64,000 nucleotides of DNA from NCBI RefSeq assembly GCF_900141805.1, contig NZ_FQYN01000009.1:62001-126000 (forward strand), given 5' to 3'. The stretch is from Hymenobacter daecheongensis DSM 21074 (GTDB lineage Bacteria > Bacteroidota > Bacteroidia > Cytophagales > Hymenobacteraceae). A program made the translations under genes and the position numbers. The stretch's first letter is position 1. Each line of letters begins with the position of its first letter. Below the pieces are notes generated by a model. It was not told the origin of the DNA. It was given only the letters and a program-made list of their open reading frames with translations, and searched no databases. This document shows positions 26,125 through 34,621 of the stretch, piece after piece.

Positions 26125-29010
26125 ATGCGCCTTTCTCTGCTGCTGCCGGCTGCTCTGAGCCTGTTTTCTGCCCTCGCCGCTTTGGGCCAGACGCTGCCCG
26201 TTCTTGACCAGAATCCGCCCACGTTGCGCTGGCGGCAGGTGCGCACGCCGCACTTTCGCGTCATCTACCCGGCCGGGCTCGATTCGGCGGCTCAGCGCAC
26301 GGCGGGGCGGCTGGAGCAGGTGCACGGGCCGGGCGCGGCCACGCTGGGCGTGGTGCCGCCGCCCATCGGCATCGTGCTGCAGAATCAGACCACGGTCAGC
26401 AATGCCTTTGTCACGTTTCTGCCCCGGCACGCCGAGTTTTTCACCACCCCGCAGCAGGGTATGGGCCTGGGCACCGTCGATTGGCTCGACGGACTGGTGG
26501 TGCACGAATACCGCCACATCGGGCAGTTCGACAAGGCCCGGCAGGGAATAGGCCGAGTGCTGCACCCGCTGCTCGGCGATGGTGGCCTGGGCGTGGCGGC
26601 GGTGGGCGTGCCGCAGTGGTTTTTTGAGGGCGATGCCGTGGGCAACGAAACCGCCCTCACGCGCAGCGGCCGGGGCCGCATCCCGGCCTTCAGCGTCGAT
26701 ATGCGCGCCAACCGGCTGGCGGGCCGCCACTTCGACTACCAAAAAGCCGTGAACGGCTCCCTGCGCGACAACGTGCCCGACTGGTACGGGTTGGGCTATT
26801 TCATGACTTCGTACCTGAAAAACCACTACGGTCCCGCCGTGTGGGCCAACATTCTGGACCGGTACTACAAGTTTCCCTTCTACCCGTTCTCGTTTTCCAA
26901 CAGCATCCGCCGCACCACCGGCCTCACCGTGGAGCAGCTTTATAGCCGCACCATGTCCGACCTCGACTCGACCTGGCAGGCGCAGCAAAAAGGGCTGCCA
27001 CTCACGGCCGGGCGCGACTTTGCCGTGCAACCCGAGCGCCAGCGCCGGCAGGAAGTTTTCACCGAGTACCGCTACCCGCAATACGTGACCGACAGCACCG
27101 TGGTGGCCATGAAAACCGGCCTCGGCGACATCGCACAGCTGGTTTTGCTGAACCGGCACGGCCGGGAAAAGCCGCTGTTTGTGCAGGGCCTGCTGAATAG
27201 CCCGGAAATGCTGTCGGTGGGCGGGGGCAAGGTGGTGTGGCCCGAGTTTCGCTCCGACCCGCGCTGGGGGCAGCGTGTGTATTCCGAGCTGCGGATTCTG
27301 GACCTGGCCAGCGGGCAGCTCACCCGCCTGAAGCAGCGCCGCTATGCCGCCGCCGCGCTCAGCGCCGACGGCCAGCGGCTGGTGGCCGTGCAAACCGACT
27401 CAGCCTACCACCACGCCCTGGTGCTCCTCGATGCCCGCACCGGCGCGGTGCAGGCCACGCTACCCAACCCGCGCAACGATTTCTACCTCCAGCCCCGCTG
27501 GATCGCCGACGGCCGCCTGGTGGTCGTGACCTTGCGGCCGGCGGGCAAAACCATCGAGCTGCTCGACCCCGCCACCGGCCAGGGCCGCGACCTGCTGCCG
27601 GTGGCCAACATCAACCTCACCAACGCCCAGCCCTGGCAGGACTACGTGCTGTACAACTCGCCCCAATCGGGCATCGACAACGTGTATGCGGTGCATACCG
27701 GCACCGGGCAGACGTTCCGGGTCACCTCGCGCCCGCTGGGGGCCTACCACGCCGCCGTGGCCCCGGATGGCCGCCACCTGGCCTTCCACGAGTTTCGCGC
27801 CGAGGGCTCCCGGATAGTGGAAATCCCTCTCGACCCCGCTACTTGGGTGTCCATTCCTACTGCCACTACGGACACGCAGGGCACCTACGCCGCCCGCCTC
27901 AGCGCTCAGGAGCCGGGCGCGCCGCTCATTCAGCCGCTTATGCTGGCCCGCCCCGACTCGGCGGGCCGGGCCTACGCGGTGCGGCCGTATTCGCCGCTGC
28001 GGCACGCGTTCAACGTGTTCAGCTACGGCCTGATTCAGAGTCCGGCTGGCAATGGGCTGAGCCTGGGCATCCGGTCGCAGGATTTGCTGAACACCACCCA
28101 AGCCGTGGTGGGCGTGGGCTACGACCAGACGGAGCGCACGGCCAACGTCTTCGGTGGCCTCAGCTACCAGGGCCGCTACCCCGTGCTCGATGCCAGCGTG
28201 GAGCACGGCGGCCGCGACGCGGCCATCCTCACCACCCAGGGCCGCCTGCGCGACCAGTGGACCTACACCCGCCTGAGCCTCGGCGGGCGCCTGCCCTTCA
28301 ACCTGACCCGCTCGAAATACCTAGAAGCCCTGACCCTGAGCGCCTACTACCTGCGCGAGCAGGTGCAGGGCTACGATTTGCCCGTGCGCAACATCACCGA
28401 CGTAGGCCCCAACCAACCGCTAAACGGTCTGCAAACCTCGCTCAGCTACGTGCGCCAGCTCAAGCAAAGTGCCCGTGACGTGGCCCCGCGCCTGGGCCAG
28501 ACGCTGCTGCTCACCTGGCGCACCACGCCCTTCGGCAGCGGGCTGAGCGCGGGCCAGCTCGGGGCGCAGGGCAGCGTGTATCTGCCCGGCCTGGGCAAGC
28601 ACCAAGCCCTGCGGGTGCGGGGCGGCTACCAGTGGCAGCAGCAGCGCGAGTACCGGTTTGGCGGGGCCGTCTCGTTTCCGCGGGGCGAGAACTACGTGAG
28701 CTTCGACCGGCTGCGGGCCGCCAGCTTCGACTATTATCTTCCTATTGCCTACACCCACTGGACGCTGGGCCGGGTGCTCTACATTCAGCGCCTGCGGGCT
28801 ACCGGCTTTCTGGATATGGCCCACGGCGAAACACGCCTGCGCTCCGGCACGCTGCGCACCCAGCGCTACCGCAACGTGGGCCTCGATGCCAACGTGCTGT
28901 TCAACGTGCTGCACCTGCGGACGCCTATTGAAACCGGCCTGCGGTATGTGTTCAATACCTACACGCGCAGTTGGGTGTTGGAGCCGCTGGTGCTGAATAT
29001 TAGGATTTGA
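26125..29010 (+). CDS. Exported protein: MA-type peptidase, beta-propeller and outer-membrane-barrel regions
   Basis: 961 residues from the ATG at 26125; MRLSLLLPAALSLFSALAALGQ is a signal peptide, while upstream codons are repeat-derived. Residues about 40-300 look like a gluzincin-type peptidase domain with HEYRHIGQFD near 126 and a downstream WFFEGDA, matching the HExxH...E layout but with Arg in place of the usual residue after Tyr (HEYRH). Residues about 320-640 have repeated blades (LLNSPEMLSVGGGKVVW, AALSADGQRLVA, AAVAPDGRHLAFHEF) like a TolB propeller. The last 300 residues alternate aromatic and polar positions (GGYQWQQQREYRFGG, ETGLRYVF) and end in a barrel-like strand. The three-part reading is inference from pattern. 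Confidence 0.75.
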   Translation: MRLSLLLPAALSLFSALAALGQTLPVLDQNPPTLRWRQVRTPHFRVIYPAGLDSAAQRTAGRLEQVHGPGAATLGVVPPPIGIVLQNQTTVSNAFVTFLPRHAEFFTTPQQGMGLGTVDWLDGLVVHEYRHIGQFDKARQGIGRVLHPLLGDGGLGVAAVGVPQWFFEGDAVGNETALTRSGRGRIPAFSVDMRANRLAGRHFDYQKAVNGSLRDNVPDWYGLGYFMTSYLKNHYGPAVWANILDRYYKFPFYPFSFSNSIRRTTGLTVEQLYSRTMSDLDSTWQAQQKGLPLTAGRDFAVQPERQRRQEVFTEYRYPQYVTDSTVVAMKTGLGDIAQLVLLNRHGREKPLFVQGLLNSPEMLSVGGGKVVWPEFRSDPRWGQRVYSELRILDLASGQLTRLKQRRYAAAALSADGQRLVAVQTDSAYHHALVLLDARTGAVQATLPNPRNDFYLQPRWIADGRLVVVTLRPAGKTIELLDPATGQGRDLLPVANINLTNAQPWQDYVLYNSPQSGIDNVYAVHTGTGQTFRVTSRPLGAYHAAVAPDGRHLAFHEFRAEGSRIVEIPLDPATWVSIPTATTDTQGTYAARLSAQEPGAPLIQPLMLARPDSAGRAYAVRPYSPLRHAFNVFSYGLIQSPAGNGLSLGIRSQDLLNTTQAVVGVGYDQTERTANVFGGLSYQGRYPVLDASVEHGGRDAAILTTQGRLRDQWTYTRLSLGGRLPFNLTRSKYLEALTLSAYYLREQVQGYDLPVRNITDVGPNQPLNGLQTSLSYVRQLKQSARDVAPRLGQTLLLTWRTTPFGSGLSAGQLGAQGSVYLPGLGKHQALRVRGGYQWQQQREYRFGGAVSFPRGENYVSFDRLRAASFDYYLPIAYTHWTLGRVLYIQRLRATGFLDMAHGETRLRSGTLRTQRYRNVGLDANVLFNVLHLRTPIETGLRYVFNTYTRSWVLEPLVLNIRI

Positions 29011-29023
29011 GCAACCCAATCGT

Positions 29024-29192
29024 CTGTCATCCTGAGCAGAGCGAAGGACCTTCCTCTGTTAAGCGACAAGCCTTCTGAAATGAGCAAAGCCCTTTACCAT
29101 TGTGGCGGTAAAGGGCTTTGTGCGTTGAAATGTATTTGGTAGCGCGGAAAGAGGAAGGTCCTTCGCTCTGCTTCGCGCCGCTCAGGATGACA
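29024..29192. repeat. TGTCATCCTGAGC inverted repeat element (copy C)
   Basis: Ends TGTCATCCTGAGCAGAGCGAAGG at 29024 and its complement ending at 29192. The right arm has an extra CTTCGCGCCG. The inner pair GCCCTTTACC / GGTAAAGGGC is shared with copies A and B. Confidence 0.9.
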
Positions 29193-29230
29193 GACGATTG
29201 GCAGACGATTTAACATGCTGAAATAGGCAA

Positions 29231-29725
29231 TCACCGCCCTGGCAGCTTCCGGAACGGGTGGGCACCTGCGGCCAGGCGCTCGGCTACTTCTACGGCGCGG
29301 CGGGCGCGGGTTTCGGGTTGTTTGGCGATGGCTATGTGGTAGGCAATGGCCCGCCGGCTGCCGGGCGTGTGGTGCTCAAAACCCGTCTGGGCTTCGGGCC
29401 AGGCGGCCAGGGCTTCGGCCAGCTCGTCGGGCAGGTCGATGTGGTCGGGGTTAGGATCGGGGGCCAGGGTGAGGCACACGCACTGGCCCAGTTGCACCCC
29501 GGCGGCGCGGCACAGGTCCTTGTTCACCATCAGATACCGCTCGCCGGTGCTCAGGGGCAGCAGGCTGAGCCGGATGGGGTAATTATTAAGCGTGCCCAGC
29601 ACGCGGCGCGTGGCTTTGCCGCCCAGCGCCTCCACCACCGCCAGCGGCACGATGATAATCTGGGTGGGCATGAAGTTGGGGCCGCCGGGTTCCAGCAGCG
29701 CCTCAAACGTGAGCGGATTTTCCAT
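29231..29725 (-). CDS. DUF1905/YdeI-OmpD-associated family protein
   Basis: 164 residues from the ATG at 29725. The first 90 residues form the DUF1905 beta domain (FEALLEPGGPNFMPTQIIIVP, VLGTLNNYPIRLSLLPLSTGERYLMVNKDLCRAAG). The C-terminal helical part (LPDELAEALAAWPEAQTGFEHHTPGSRRAIAYHIAIAK...) matches the bacteriocin-resistance/YdeI-like OmdA domain. No signal peptide. Members are of unknown biochemical function. It is divergent from the FrnE-like gene. Confidence 0.85.
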   Translation of the reverse strand: MENPLTFEALLEPGGPNFMPTQIIIVPLAVVEALGGKATRRVLGTLNNYPIRLSLLPLSTGERYLMVNKDLCRAAGVQLGQCVCLTLAPDPNPDHIDLPDELAEALAAWPEAQTGFEHHTPGSRRAIAYHIAIAKQPETRARRAVEVAERLAAGAHPFRKLPGR

Positions 29726-29800
29726 AGAGAGCCAGGGTAGAGGTAGGCGACGTGGGCAGAGCGGAAGCGGCCAGGGAAACCTTTCGGCCAGCTTCGGGCT

Positions 29801-29808
29801 TATCTTTT
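29801..29808 (+). promoter_or_regulatory. -7 element (TATCTTTT) of the FrnE-like gene
   Basis: Seven of eight bases match TAnnTTTG, 25 bases before the ATG at 29834. Confidence 0.4.
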
Positions 29809-29833
29809 CCACTACTCCCCAAATAACACAGAA

Positions 29834-30535
29834 ATGAAAGTAGAAATCTGGTCCGATATCATGTGCCCGTTCTGCTACATCGGCAAGCGCCGCCTGGAAG
29901 AAGCCCTGGCCCGCTTTCCGCACGCCGACCAGGTGCAGGTGCAGTGGCGCAGCTTCGAGCTGGACCCCAACCTGCAGACCAATCCCGGCCAGTCCATCCA
30001 CGAGCTGCTGGCCGAGCGCAAGGGCGTATCGGTGGAGCAGGGCCGGCAGATGAATGCTCAGATGGCCCAGCACGCTACCACCGTGGGCCTGGAGTTCAAC
30101 TTCGATAAAACCATTCCCGCCAACACTTTCAACGCCCACCGCCTCATCCATCTGGCCGCCGCCCACCAGCGGCAGGATGCCATGAAGGAGCGCATTCTGC
30201 GGGCGTATTTCACCGAAGGTCTGAATATCGACGACCCGGCCACGCTCACGCGCCTGGCCGCTGAGGTAGCCCTACCCGAGGCCGAAGTTGCCCAGCTATG
30301 GCAAACCGATGCCTACGCCCAGGAAGTGCGCCACGACGAGTACCAGGCCCGCCAGATCGGCGTACGCGGCGTGCCCTACTTCGTGTTTGCCGATAAATAC
30401 GCCGTATCCGGGGCGCAGCCGAGCGAGCTGTTTGAGGAGGTGCTGGAAAAGGTGTGGGAGGAAGCCCGCCCAATGCCCGTACAGGTAGCCGGCCCGGACG
30501 GCACCGCCTGCGGCCTCGACGGCAGCGCGTGCTGA
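29834..30535 (+). CDS. DsbA-family oxidoreductase (FrnE-like)
   Basis: 233 residues, no signal peptide, so cytosolic. The thioredoxin-like strand and active site IWSDIMCPFCYIGKRR carry CPFC at residues 11-14. A helical insertion follows, with NTFNAHRLIHLA and YFTEGLNIDD, then the cis-Pro loop GVRGVPYFVF. The C-terminal tail ends in two cysteines (CGLDGSAC), which may form a metal or disulfide site as in some FrnE proteins. The likely role is thiol-disulfide exchange under oxidative stress; the partner is not known. Confidence 0.92.
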   Translation: MKVEIWSDIMCPFCYIGKRRLEEALARFPHADQVQVQWRSFELDPNLQTNPGQSIHELLAERKGVSVEQGRQMNAQMAQHATTVGLEFNFDKTIPANTFNAHRLIHLAAAHQRQDAMKERILRAYFTEGLNIDDPATLTRLAAEVALPEAEVAQLWQTDAYAQEVRHDEYQARQIGVRGVPYFVFADKYAVSGAQPSELFEEVLEKVWEEARPMPVQVAGPDGTACGLDGSAC

Positions 30536-30735
30536 GGTGCTTCAGGCACTTCTTGGAACCTGCAGAGGCGGGTGTAAGCCCTCGTTTTAGCGGTACAAGT
30601 CACTTTTCCGCGTGCCACGCTCGCAGAGAACCGAGTAGCTGCCAACCAGCGTTTCAGCAAGTACAGGGCAGTATTGAGGCCAACAGTGGGTAGCCTCGGC
30701 AAGCCTTGCTGCCCACTGCAGCCAGCGCTTTTTCG

Positions 30736-30743
30736 TACCTTAG
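30736..30743 (+). promoter_or_regulatory. -7 element (TACCTTAG) four bases before a start codon
   Basis: It resembles TAnnTTTG (seven of eight bases). Its end is four bases from the ATG at 30748, so the transcript could be leaderless. No well-spaced TTG -33 box is present. Confidence 0.35.
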
Positions 30744-30747
30744 CAGG

Positions 30748-31197
30748 ATGAAATCACTATCCTTTTCCGCTCTACTTCTGTCTGCTGCACTGTTATTTAG
30801 TGGCTGCGACGACAAGCCGGTTGCTCCGTCCATAACGGCTCCTGCCTCGACTACTGCCATCACCGTTGGCGAAGACGGAGCCCCGCCGTATGTGCTGAAC
30901 GAAGTCCAGATCGGTTTGGCGCTCTATCAGAGTTCTCGGGCGCAGCTTGAGGTAAGCGGCAAGCTGAACAACGGAACGCCTATTTCCTTCGTCTTCAAGC
31001 AAAGTTCGCCCAGCGCGGCCGGTACCGGCAAAACGGACCTTGTGGAAGCTACTCTCAACTCCAACATTGCCACCAAACAGGCTACGGGTAGCACAACGCG
31101 GGATGCCGCAACCAACACCGTATCCGGGACCTTCTACTGCCAGTTTACCAATGGCTTACAAGTGAACGGCACTATTACCAATTTACAGCTCCGCTAA
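30748..31197 (+). CDS. Small lipoprotein of unknown function
   Basis: 149 residues from the ATG at 30748. MKSLSFSALLLSAALLFSGC is a lipoprotein signal peptide with lipobox FSGC. The mature part is a Ser/Thr/Pro-rich linker followed by a predicted beta-sandwich of about 100 residues (YVLNEVQIGLALYQSSRAQLEVSG ... GTFYCQFTNGLQVNGTITNLQL). I do not recognise the family. Base composition is slightly lower in GC than its neighbours. It stands alone. Confidence 0.8.
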   Translation: MKSLSFSALLLSAALLFSGCDDKPVAPSITAPASTTAITVGEDGAPPYVLNEVQIGLALYQSSRAQLEVSGKLNNGTPISFVFKQSSPSAAGTGKTDLVEATLNSNIATKQATGSTTRDAATNTVSGTFYCQFTNGLQVNGTITNLQLR

Positions 31198-31374
31198 ACG
31201 CATGCTGCTAATATGAATCATCGAAAAAGGTCATTTCCTGGGTTGGAGTGGCCTTTTTTGCAATGGGTACTTATTGCTGTCAAGATTGACAACTCTCGTT
31301 CCGGCATCCGTTACAGTTCAGTCGTAGTAGATAATCAAAGCGCCGCATCTCCTTGCCACTCTCGCCCAGCTTCC

Positions 31375-31776
31375 ATGATCCAGCCCTCCACGGACCTGAT
31401 TTCAACTCCCCACATCGTGCGCGACCGGGAGAACGAGTGGATTTATGCCCAATGGTCGGGGATACAGACGCTGGATATTGTGCAGACGGCCGGGCTGCAC
31501 TACCTGGAAATGATGCGTGAAGAGCCCTGCCCGCGCCTGCTCAACGACCACCACGACGTGATTGGGCGCTTTCTGGACGTGAATGAGTGGATTGTGAACT
31601 ACTGGGCTCCGCAGGCCGTGCAGGCCGGCCTGCGCACGGTGGCGCAGGTGCTGGCCCCCGGCGTCGAAACCAGCCCTGCCGTGCGTGACCTAATTCAGCG
31701 CCTTGCCCCGCGCTTCACCACGGCCTTTTTCACTACGCTGCCCGAGGCCCAGGCCTGGCTGCGCGCGCAGCCCTGA
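31375..31776 (+). CDS. STAS-like cytosolic protein (paralogue 3 of 3)
   Basis: 133 residues. The ATG at 31375 is chosen because homology with the copy at 23760 begins there (residues ENEWIYAQWSGIQTLDIV); the open frame upstream has no such similarity. Central RLLNDHHDVIG, W-rich helix NEWIVNYWAPQAVQAGL and C-terminal AQAWLRAQP match the family layout. No neighbouring kinase or sigma factor. Confidence 0.82.
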   Translation: MIQPSTDLISTPHIVRDRENEWIYAQWSGIQTLDIVQTAGLHYLEMMREEPCPRLLNDHHDVIGRFLDVNEWIVNYWAPQAVQAGLRTVAQVLAPGVETSPAVRDLIQRLAPRFTTAFFTTLPEAQAWLRAQP

Positions 31777-31783
31777 AACCAAA

Positions 31784-31822
31784 AGCGCCCTGCAAGCGGC
31801 GCGGGGCCGGTTGCAGGGCGCT
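31784..31822 (-). terminator. Intrinsic terminator of the DUF2147-DUF6268 operon
   Basis: AGCGCCCTGCAA and TTGCAGGGCGCT are perfect 12-base arms around a 15-base loop. On the minus strand the hairpin is followed by TTTTGGTTTC, downstream of the stop at 31842. Confidence 0.8.
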
Positions 31823-31841
31823 CTGAGTGGGGAGGCAGTCG

Positions 31842-32882
31842 CTACGGGCTTACCAGGTTCAGGCTCACGTTGAAGTAGAAGGGGTTCTGTAGGTCGTTTT
31901 CAAATACGGGCTTGTCGTCGCCGCTGGGGTTCTGGGTGCGGAAGGAATCAAAGCGCCAGTTGTAGCGGTAGCCGGCCTGGGCCGAGAGCCACACGAAACC
32001 GGCCAGCTGCCGCTCGTAGGTGATGCGCGGCTTCATCTCGCCCCGCCGCAGGTACAGATCCTGCCCGTTCACGGGGCCCAGGTAGTAGGCGTTGCCCTCC
32101 AGCTCGTAGCCCAGCATGAGCAACGAGCTGGTGCCGAAGCTACGGCGCACGTTCACGCGGGCCGGGAAGACGGCTTCCACGCCCCAGCGCGGGTTGAAGG
32201 TGCGGTTATAGAGCACCACTGGAATGTGCAGCAGCTGCCCGGCGCGGTACGTGCGCGTTACACCCAGGCCCCACATAAACGAGTCGGTGGGCTTCCAGCC
32301 GTAGATGGCCGTGCCGCTGTAGGTCAGGGCCTTGTTGTTGAGGTCGTCGAAGCGGCGGTAGTTGCCGTTGAGGTCGCCATTGGCCTGCAGCAGCAGGTAG
32401 TGCTTCTCATTGAAGGGCTTGAACACGGTGGCGTTCAGGCCCGTGGTGCGCAGGCCGCGGTTCAGGGCCTGATGCTGGGCCGAAGCGTTGGGGTTGCTGA
32501 GGCTGACGCCGGTATTCCAGTAGGTCAGGCCCAGGTTCAGGATGAAATTGGAGCGCGAAATCACCGGGGCATTCACGCCCAGGCGCATGCCGCGGTAGTG
32601 GTCTACGGCCTGGGTGGTGGCCCCGGTGGCCTGCTCGCCGGCGGGGCGTGAGGTCAGGTCGAAGCCAGTTTGGGCCTCGTAGCCCACCGAAATGAGCTTG
32701 GTGGGGCTCAGGAAGAGTACCTTCTGGGTGGCGTAGGCCTGGGCGCTCTTGCTGTCGGCATCGCCGAAAGCGTCGAAGTTCAGCGAGTCGGTGGAGGCGG
32801 GGGTGGTCTGGGCCGTGGCGGGGGCCGCCGCGGCTACGCCCAGGGCAAGGGCACCGGCCCAATACAGCAGGGGCCGGCTCAT
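31842..32882 (-). CDS. DUF6268-type outer-membrane beta-barrel protein
   Basis: 346 residues from the ATG at 32882, which overlaps the stop of the gene upstream as ATGA. Signal peptide MSRPLLYWAGALALGVAAAAPATAQ. The rest alternates hydrophobic and polar residues in about twelve strands (for example FILNLGLTYWNTGVSL, SLLMLGYELEGNAYYLGP, FVWLSAQAGYRYNWRF) and ends FYFNVSLNLVSP, fitting a barrel. Proteins of this pattern are annotated as DUF6268; their function is unknown. Translational coupling with the DUF2147 gene suggests they work together. Confidence 0.82.
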   Translation of the reverse strand: MSRPLLYWAGALALGVAAAAPATAQTTPASTDSLNFDAFGDADSKSAQAYATQKVLFLSPTKLISVGYEAQTGFDLTSRPAGEQATGATTQAVDHYRGMRLGVNAPVISRSNFILNLGLTYWNTGVSLSNPNASAQHQALNRGLRTTGLNATVFKPFNEKHYLLLQANGDLNGNYRRFDDLNNKALTYSGTAIYGWKPTDSFMWGLGVTRTYRAGQLLHIPVVLYNRTFNPRWGVEAVFPARVNVRRSFGTSSLLMLGYELEGNAYYLGPVNGQDLYLRRGEMKPRITYERQLAGFVWLSAQAGYRYNWRFDSFRTQNPSGDDKPVFENDLQNPFYFNVSLNLVSP

Positions 32883-33346
32883 TTGGTGGCCGGGGCTTTC
32901 TTCACCTGCCGCTTCCACACATCAGTGCGGCCAAAGAGCGACACGCCGATGAAGCCGCGCACTTCCAGCGTGTTATCGTCAACGAGGGTCATCTCGCAGG
33001 AGTAGTCGCTGCCGTTTTTGGGGTCGTAGATTTTGCCGGCCTCCCACTTGTTTTCGCCCGAGTAAGTGAAGTCGCGCATGTTTTCGAGGCCGCGCAGGGG
33101 CTGTTTGCGCAGCTTTTCCTCGGGGTTGTTGGCATCGGTGCGGGGGGTGCCGTCGGGGTTATTGGGCACTTTCAGCCACACAATGCGGCCGAAATATTTG
33201 TCGCCGCGCTTGAAGATCTGCACCATGCCGGTGCCCTCGCCGTTTTTCCACACGCCCAGCACCGCATCGGGGTTGGGGGCGGGGGCGCGCATTGCCATTG
33301 CGCCCAGCAGCAACAGCACTAAAACCAGGCTTTTCAAGTAGTTCAT
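32879..33346 (-). CDS. Exported DUF2147 protein
   Basis: 155 residues. Signal peptide MNYLKSLVLVLLLLGAMAMRA. The family pattern is clear: VLGVWKNGEGTGMVQIF, YFGRIVWLK, DFTYSGENKWEAGKIYDPKNGSDYSCEM and EVRGFIGVSLFGRTDVWKR. DUF2147 is a small lipocalin-like periplasmic or outer-membrane-associated domain of unknown ligand. Its TGA overlaps the ATG of the barrel gene by four bases, so the two form an operon. Confidence 0.93.
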   Translation of the reverse strand: MNYLKSLVLVLLLLGAMAMRAPAPNPDAVLGVWKNGEGTGMVQIFKRGDKYFGRIVWLKVPNNPDGTPRTDANNPEEKLRKQPLRGLENMRDFTYSGENKWEAGKIYDPKNGSDYSCEMTLVDDNTLEVRGFIGVSLFGRTDVWKRQVKKAPATK

Positions 33347-33510
33347 GGGATGGGAAGGATTGATTTTGCTTCAATAATAAAGCATTGCTCGGTTAAATGA
33401 AAGTATTGCTATCATAAATATTCAAAAGCAGGACTATATAATGTCGTTGGCAGGCTGGGGGTGACCGGGCCCGGATTGCGCCGTAGCATTTCCCGGCCCT
33501 GGGGCCCCCA

Positions 33511-33552
33511 AACGCCAAAACGCCCGGCCTCCACTGGGGAGACCGGGCGTTG
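33511..33552 (-). terminator. Intrinsic terminator of the 232-residue helical protein
   Basis: AACGCCCGGTCTCC and GGAGGCCGGGCGTT (minus strand) form the stem, followed by TTTGGCGTTT. It lies about 55 bases after the stop at 33607. The remaining 150 bases up to the DUF2147 start hold nothing I recognise. Confidence 0.7.
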
Positions 33553-33606
33553 GGGTTGCAACAGGATAAGTCGAGCGGATAGGGGGCAACGGGGCAAGGG
33601 GGCGGG

Positions 33607-34305
33607 CTAGGCCTGCGCGGGCTTGGGCTGGCCGGCAGGCTTTTCGTGGCGGGCGGCGGTGTTGATGACCTTGCGGGCCGACTCGTAGGCGGTGTGAAAC
33701 TTGGGCTGGGGGCGCTGGTAGCGGATCAGGAACTTGTCGATGCGGTTGCGGAGCAGGGCGGTGGCCTGGCGCAGGTCGGCGTTTATTTCGGCTTTCTGGG
33801 CCTTGCCGTCGGCGCGCAGCACGCGGGGCGTGGTTTGCTCCTGCTGGAAGGTGCGGATGGCGGCCTGCAGGTCGGTCAGCTCCTGGGGCAGCACGCCCTG
33901 GCCGGCGAGGGCGGTGGCGTGCTGGGTGGCATGCTGGTGCAGGTTTTGGGCGATGCGCAGCAGGTCGACGTCGGACTTGCGGGTGAGCTGGCGCTCGGTG
34001 TAGTCGCTGTCGGTGTGTAGGCGGATGTCGTTGAGCTCGTCGGCGAGGGCGAGCAGGGCGGCGGCTACCTCGGCGGCGCGCTGGGCCAGGGTTTGTTTGG
34101 TGGCCTTCTTCACGGCCGCGGGCTGCTCGGGGGTGGCGGCCCGCTGCTGACGGTCGGCGGTGGGGTCGAGGTCGGCCACGAGGGCGGCCAGCTCCTGGCG
34201 GGCTTTGCCCAGGGCCTGGTTGGTGGCGAAGAGGTCGGCGTGCTCGTCGAGCACGGCCAGGGTGGTTTGGAGCATGGCCAGCTTGGCCCGTTGCGAATCG
34301 TTCAT
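33607..34305 (-). CDS. Helical protein of unknown function
   Basis: 232 residues, ATG start, no signal peptide. Ala-, Leu- and Gln-rich and almost entirely helical. The first 45 residues (LAMLQTTLAVLDEHADLF...) and residues 75-160 have coiled-coil character. The C-terminal 50 residues are basic (RNRIDKFLIRYQRPQPKFHTAYESARKVINTAARHEK), so nucleic-acid binding is possible but not shown. I do not recognise a family. Its start codon is about 95 bases from the 21-bp phased TGACATG array, which lies directly upstream and could be its control region. Confidence 0.75.
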   Translation of the reverse strand: MNDSQRAKLAMLQTTLAVLDEHADLFATNQALGKARQELAALVADLDPTADRQQRAATPEQPAAVKKATKQTLAQRAAEVAAALLALADELNDIRLHTDSDYTERQLTRKSDVDLLRIAQNLHQHATQHATALAGQGVLPQELTDLQAAIRTFQQEQTTPRVLRADGKAQKAEINADLRQATALLRNRIDKFLIRYQRPQPKFHTAYESARKVINTAARHEKPAGQPKPAQA

Positions 34306-34398
34306 GGTAAGGGTATGGTTAGGGGTGAATAGTTGGGGGAAGATAGGCTAATTCAGAGGTGGTTGCACACGGCCGGGGCGGTATTTCTGCGGGCAGCC

Positions 34399-34621
34399 GT
34401 GACATGGCATCCGCGGCGGGTGACATGGCTCCTGACGAGGGTGACATGCCACTCAACGACCGTGACATGGCTCTTGAAAAGCGTGACATGGCACTGAAAA
34501 AGCGTGACATGCCTCCGGCGCGGGGTGACATGGCACTCAACGAGCGTGACATGCCACTGGCAGGTGGTGACATGGCATTGGCGCGGGGTGACATGCCAGT
34601 GGGTGGGGGTGGCATGTCTGT
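34399..34621. repeat. 21-bp phased TGACATG repeat array, 11 copies
   Basis: GACATG starts at 34401, 34422, 34443, 34464, 34485, 34506, 34527, 34548, 34569 and 34590, with GGCATG at 34611: exactly 21 bases each time. The core is TGACATGSCW, close to the palindrome TGnCATGnCA. The other 11 bases vary; only CTCAACGA is reused (repeats 3 and 7). Both strands stay open as heptapeptide repeats (DMALxxR on plus, MSRxxSA on minus), an expected result of a 21-base period and not evidence for a gene. The array lies between the helical-protein gene and the end of the ATPase/TOPRIM-like module. Confidence 0.92.

Noticed and set aside
25864-27393. 509-residue minus-strand frame running through repeat copy B
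   Set aside because: Antisense of the peptidase-barrel gene extended by repeat DNA; no domain.
33412-33597. 61-residue frame between the DUF2147 and helical-protein genes
   Set aside because: It overlaps a terminator hairpin and has no supporting features.
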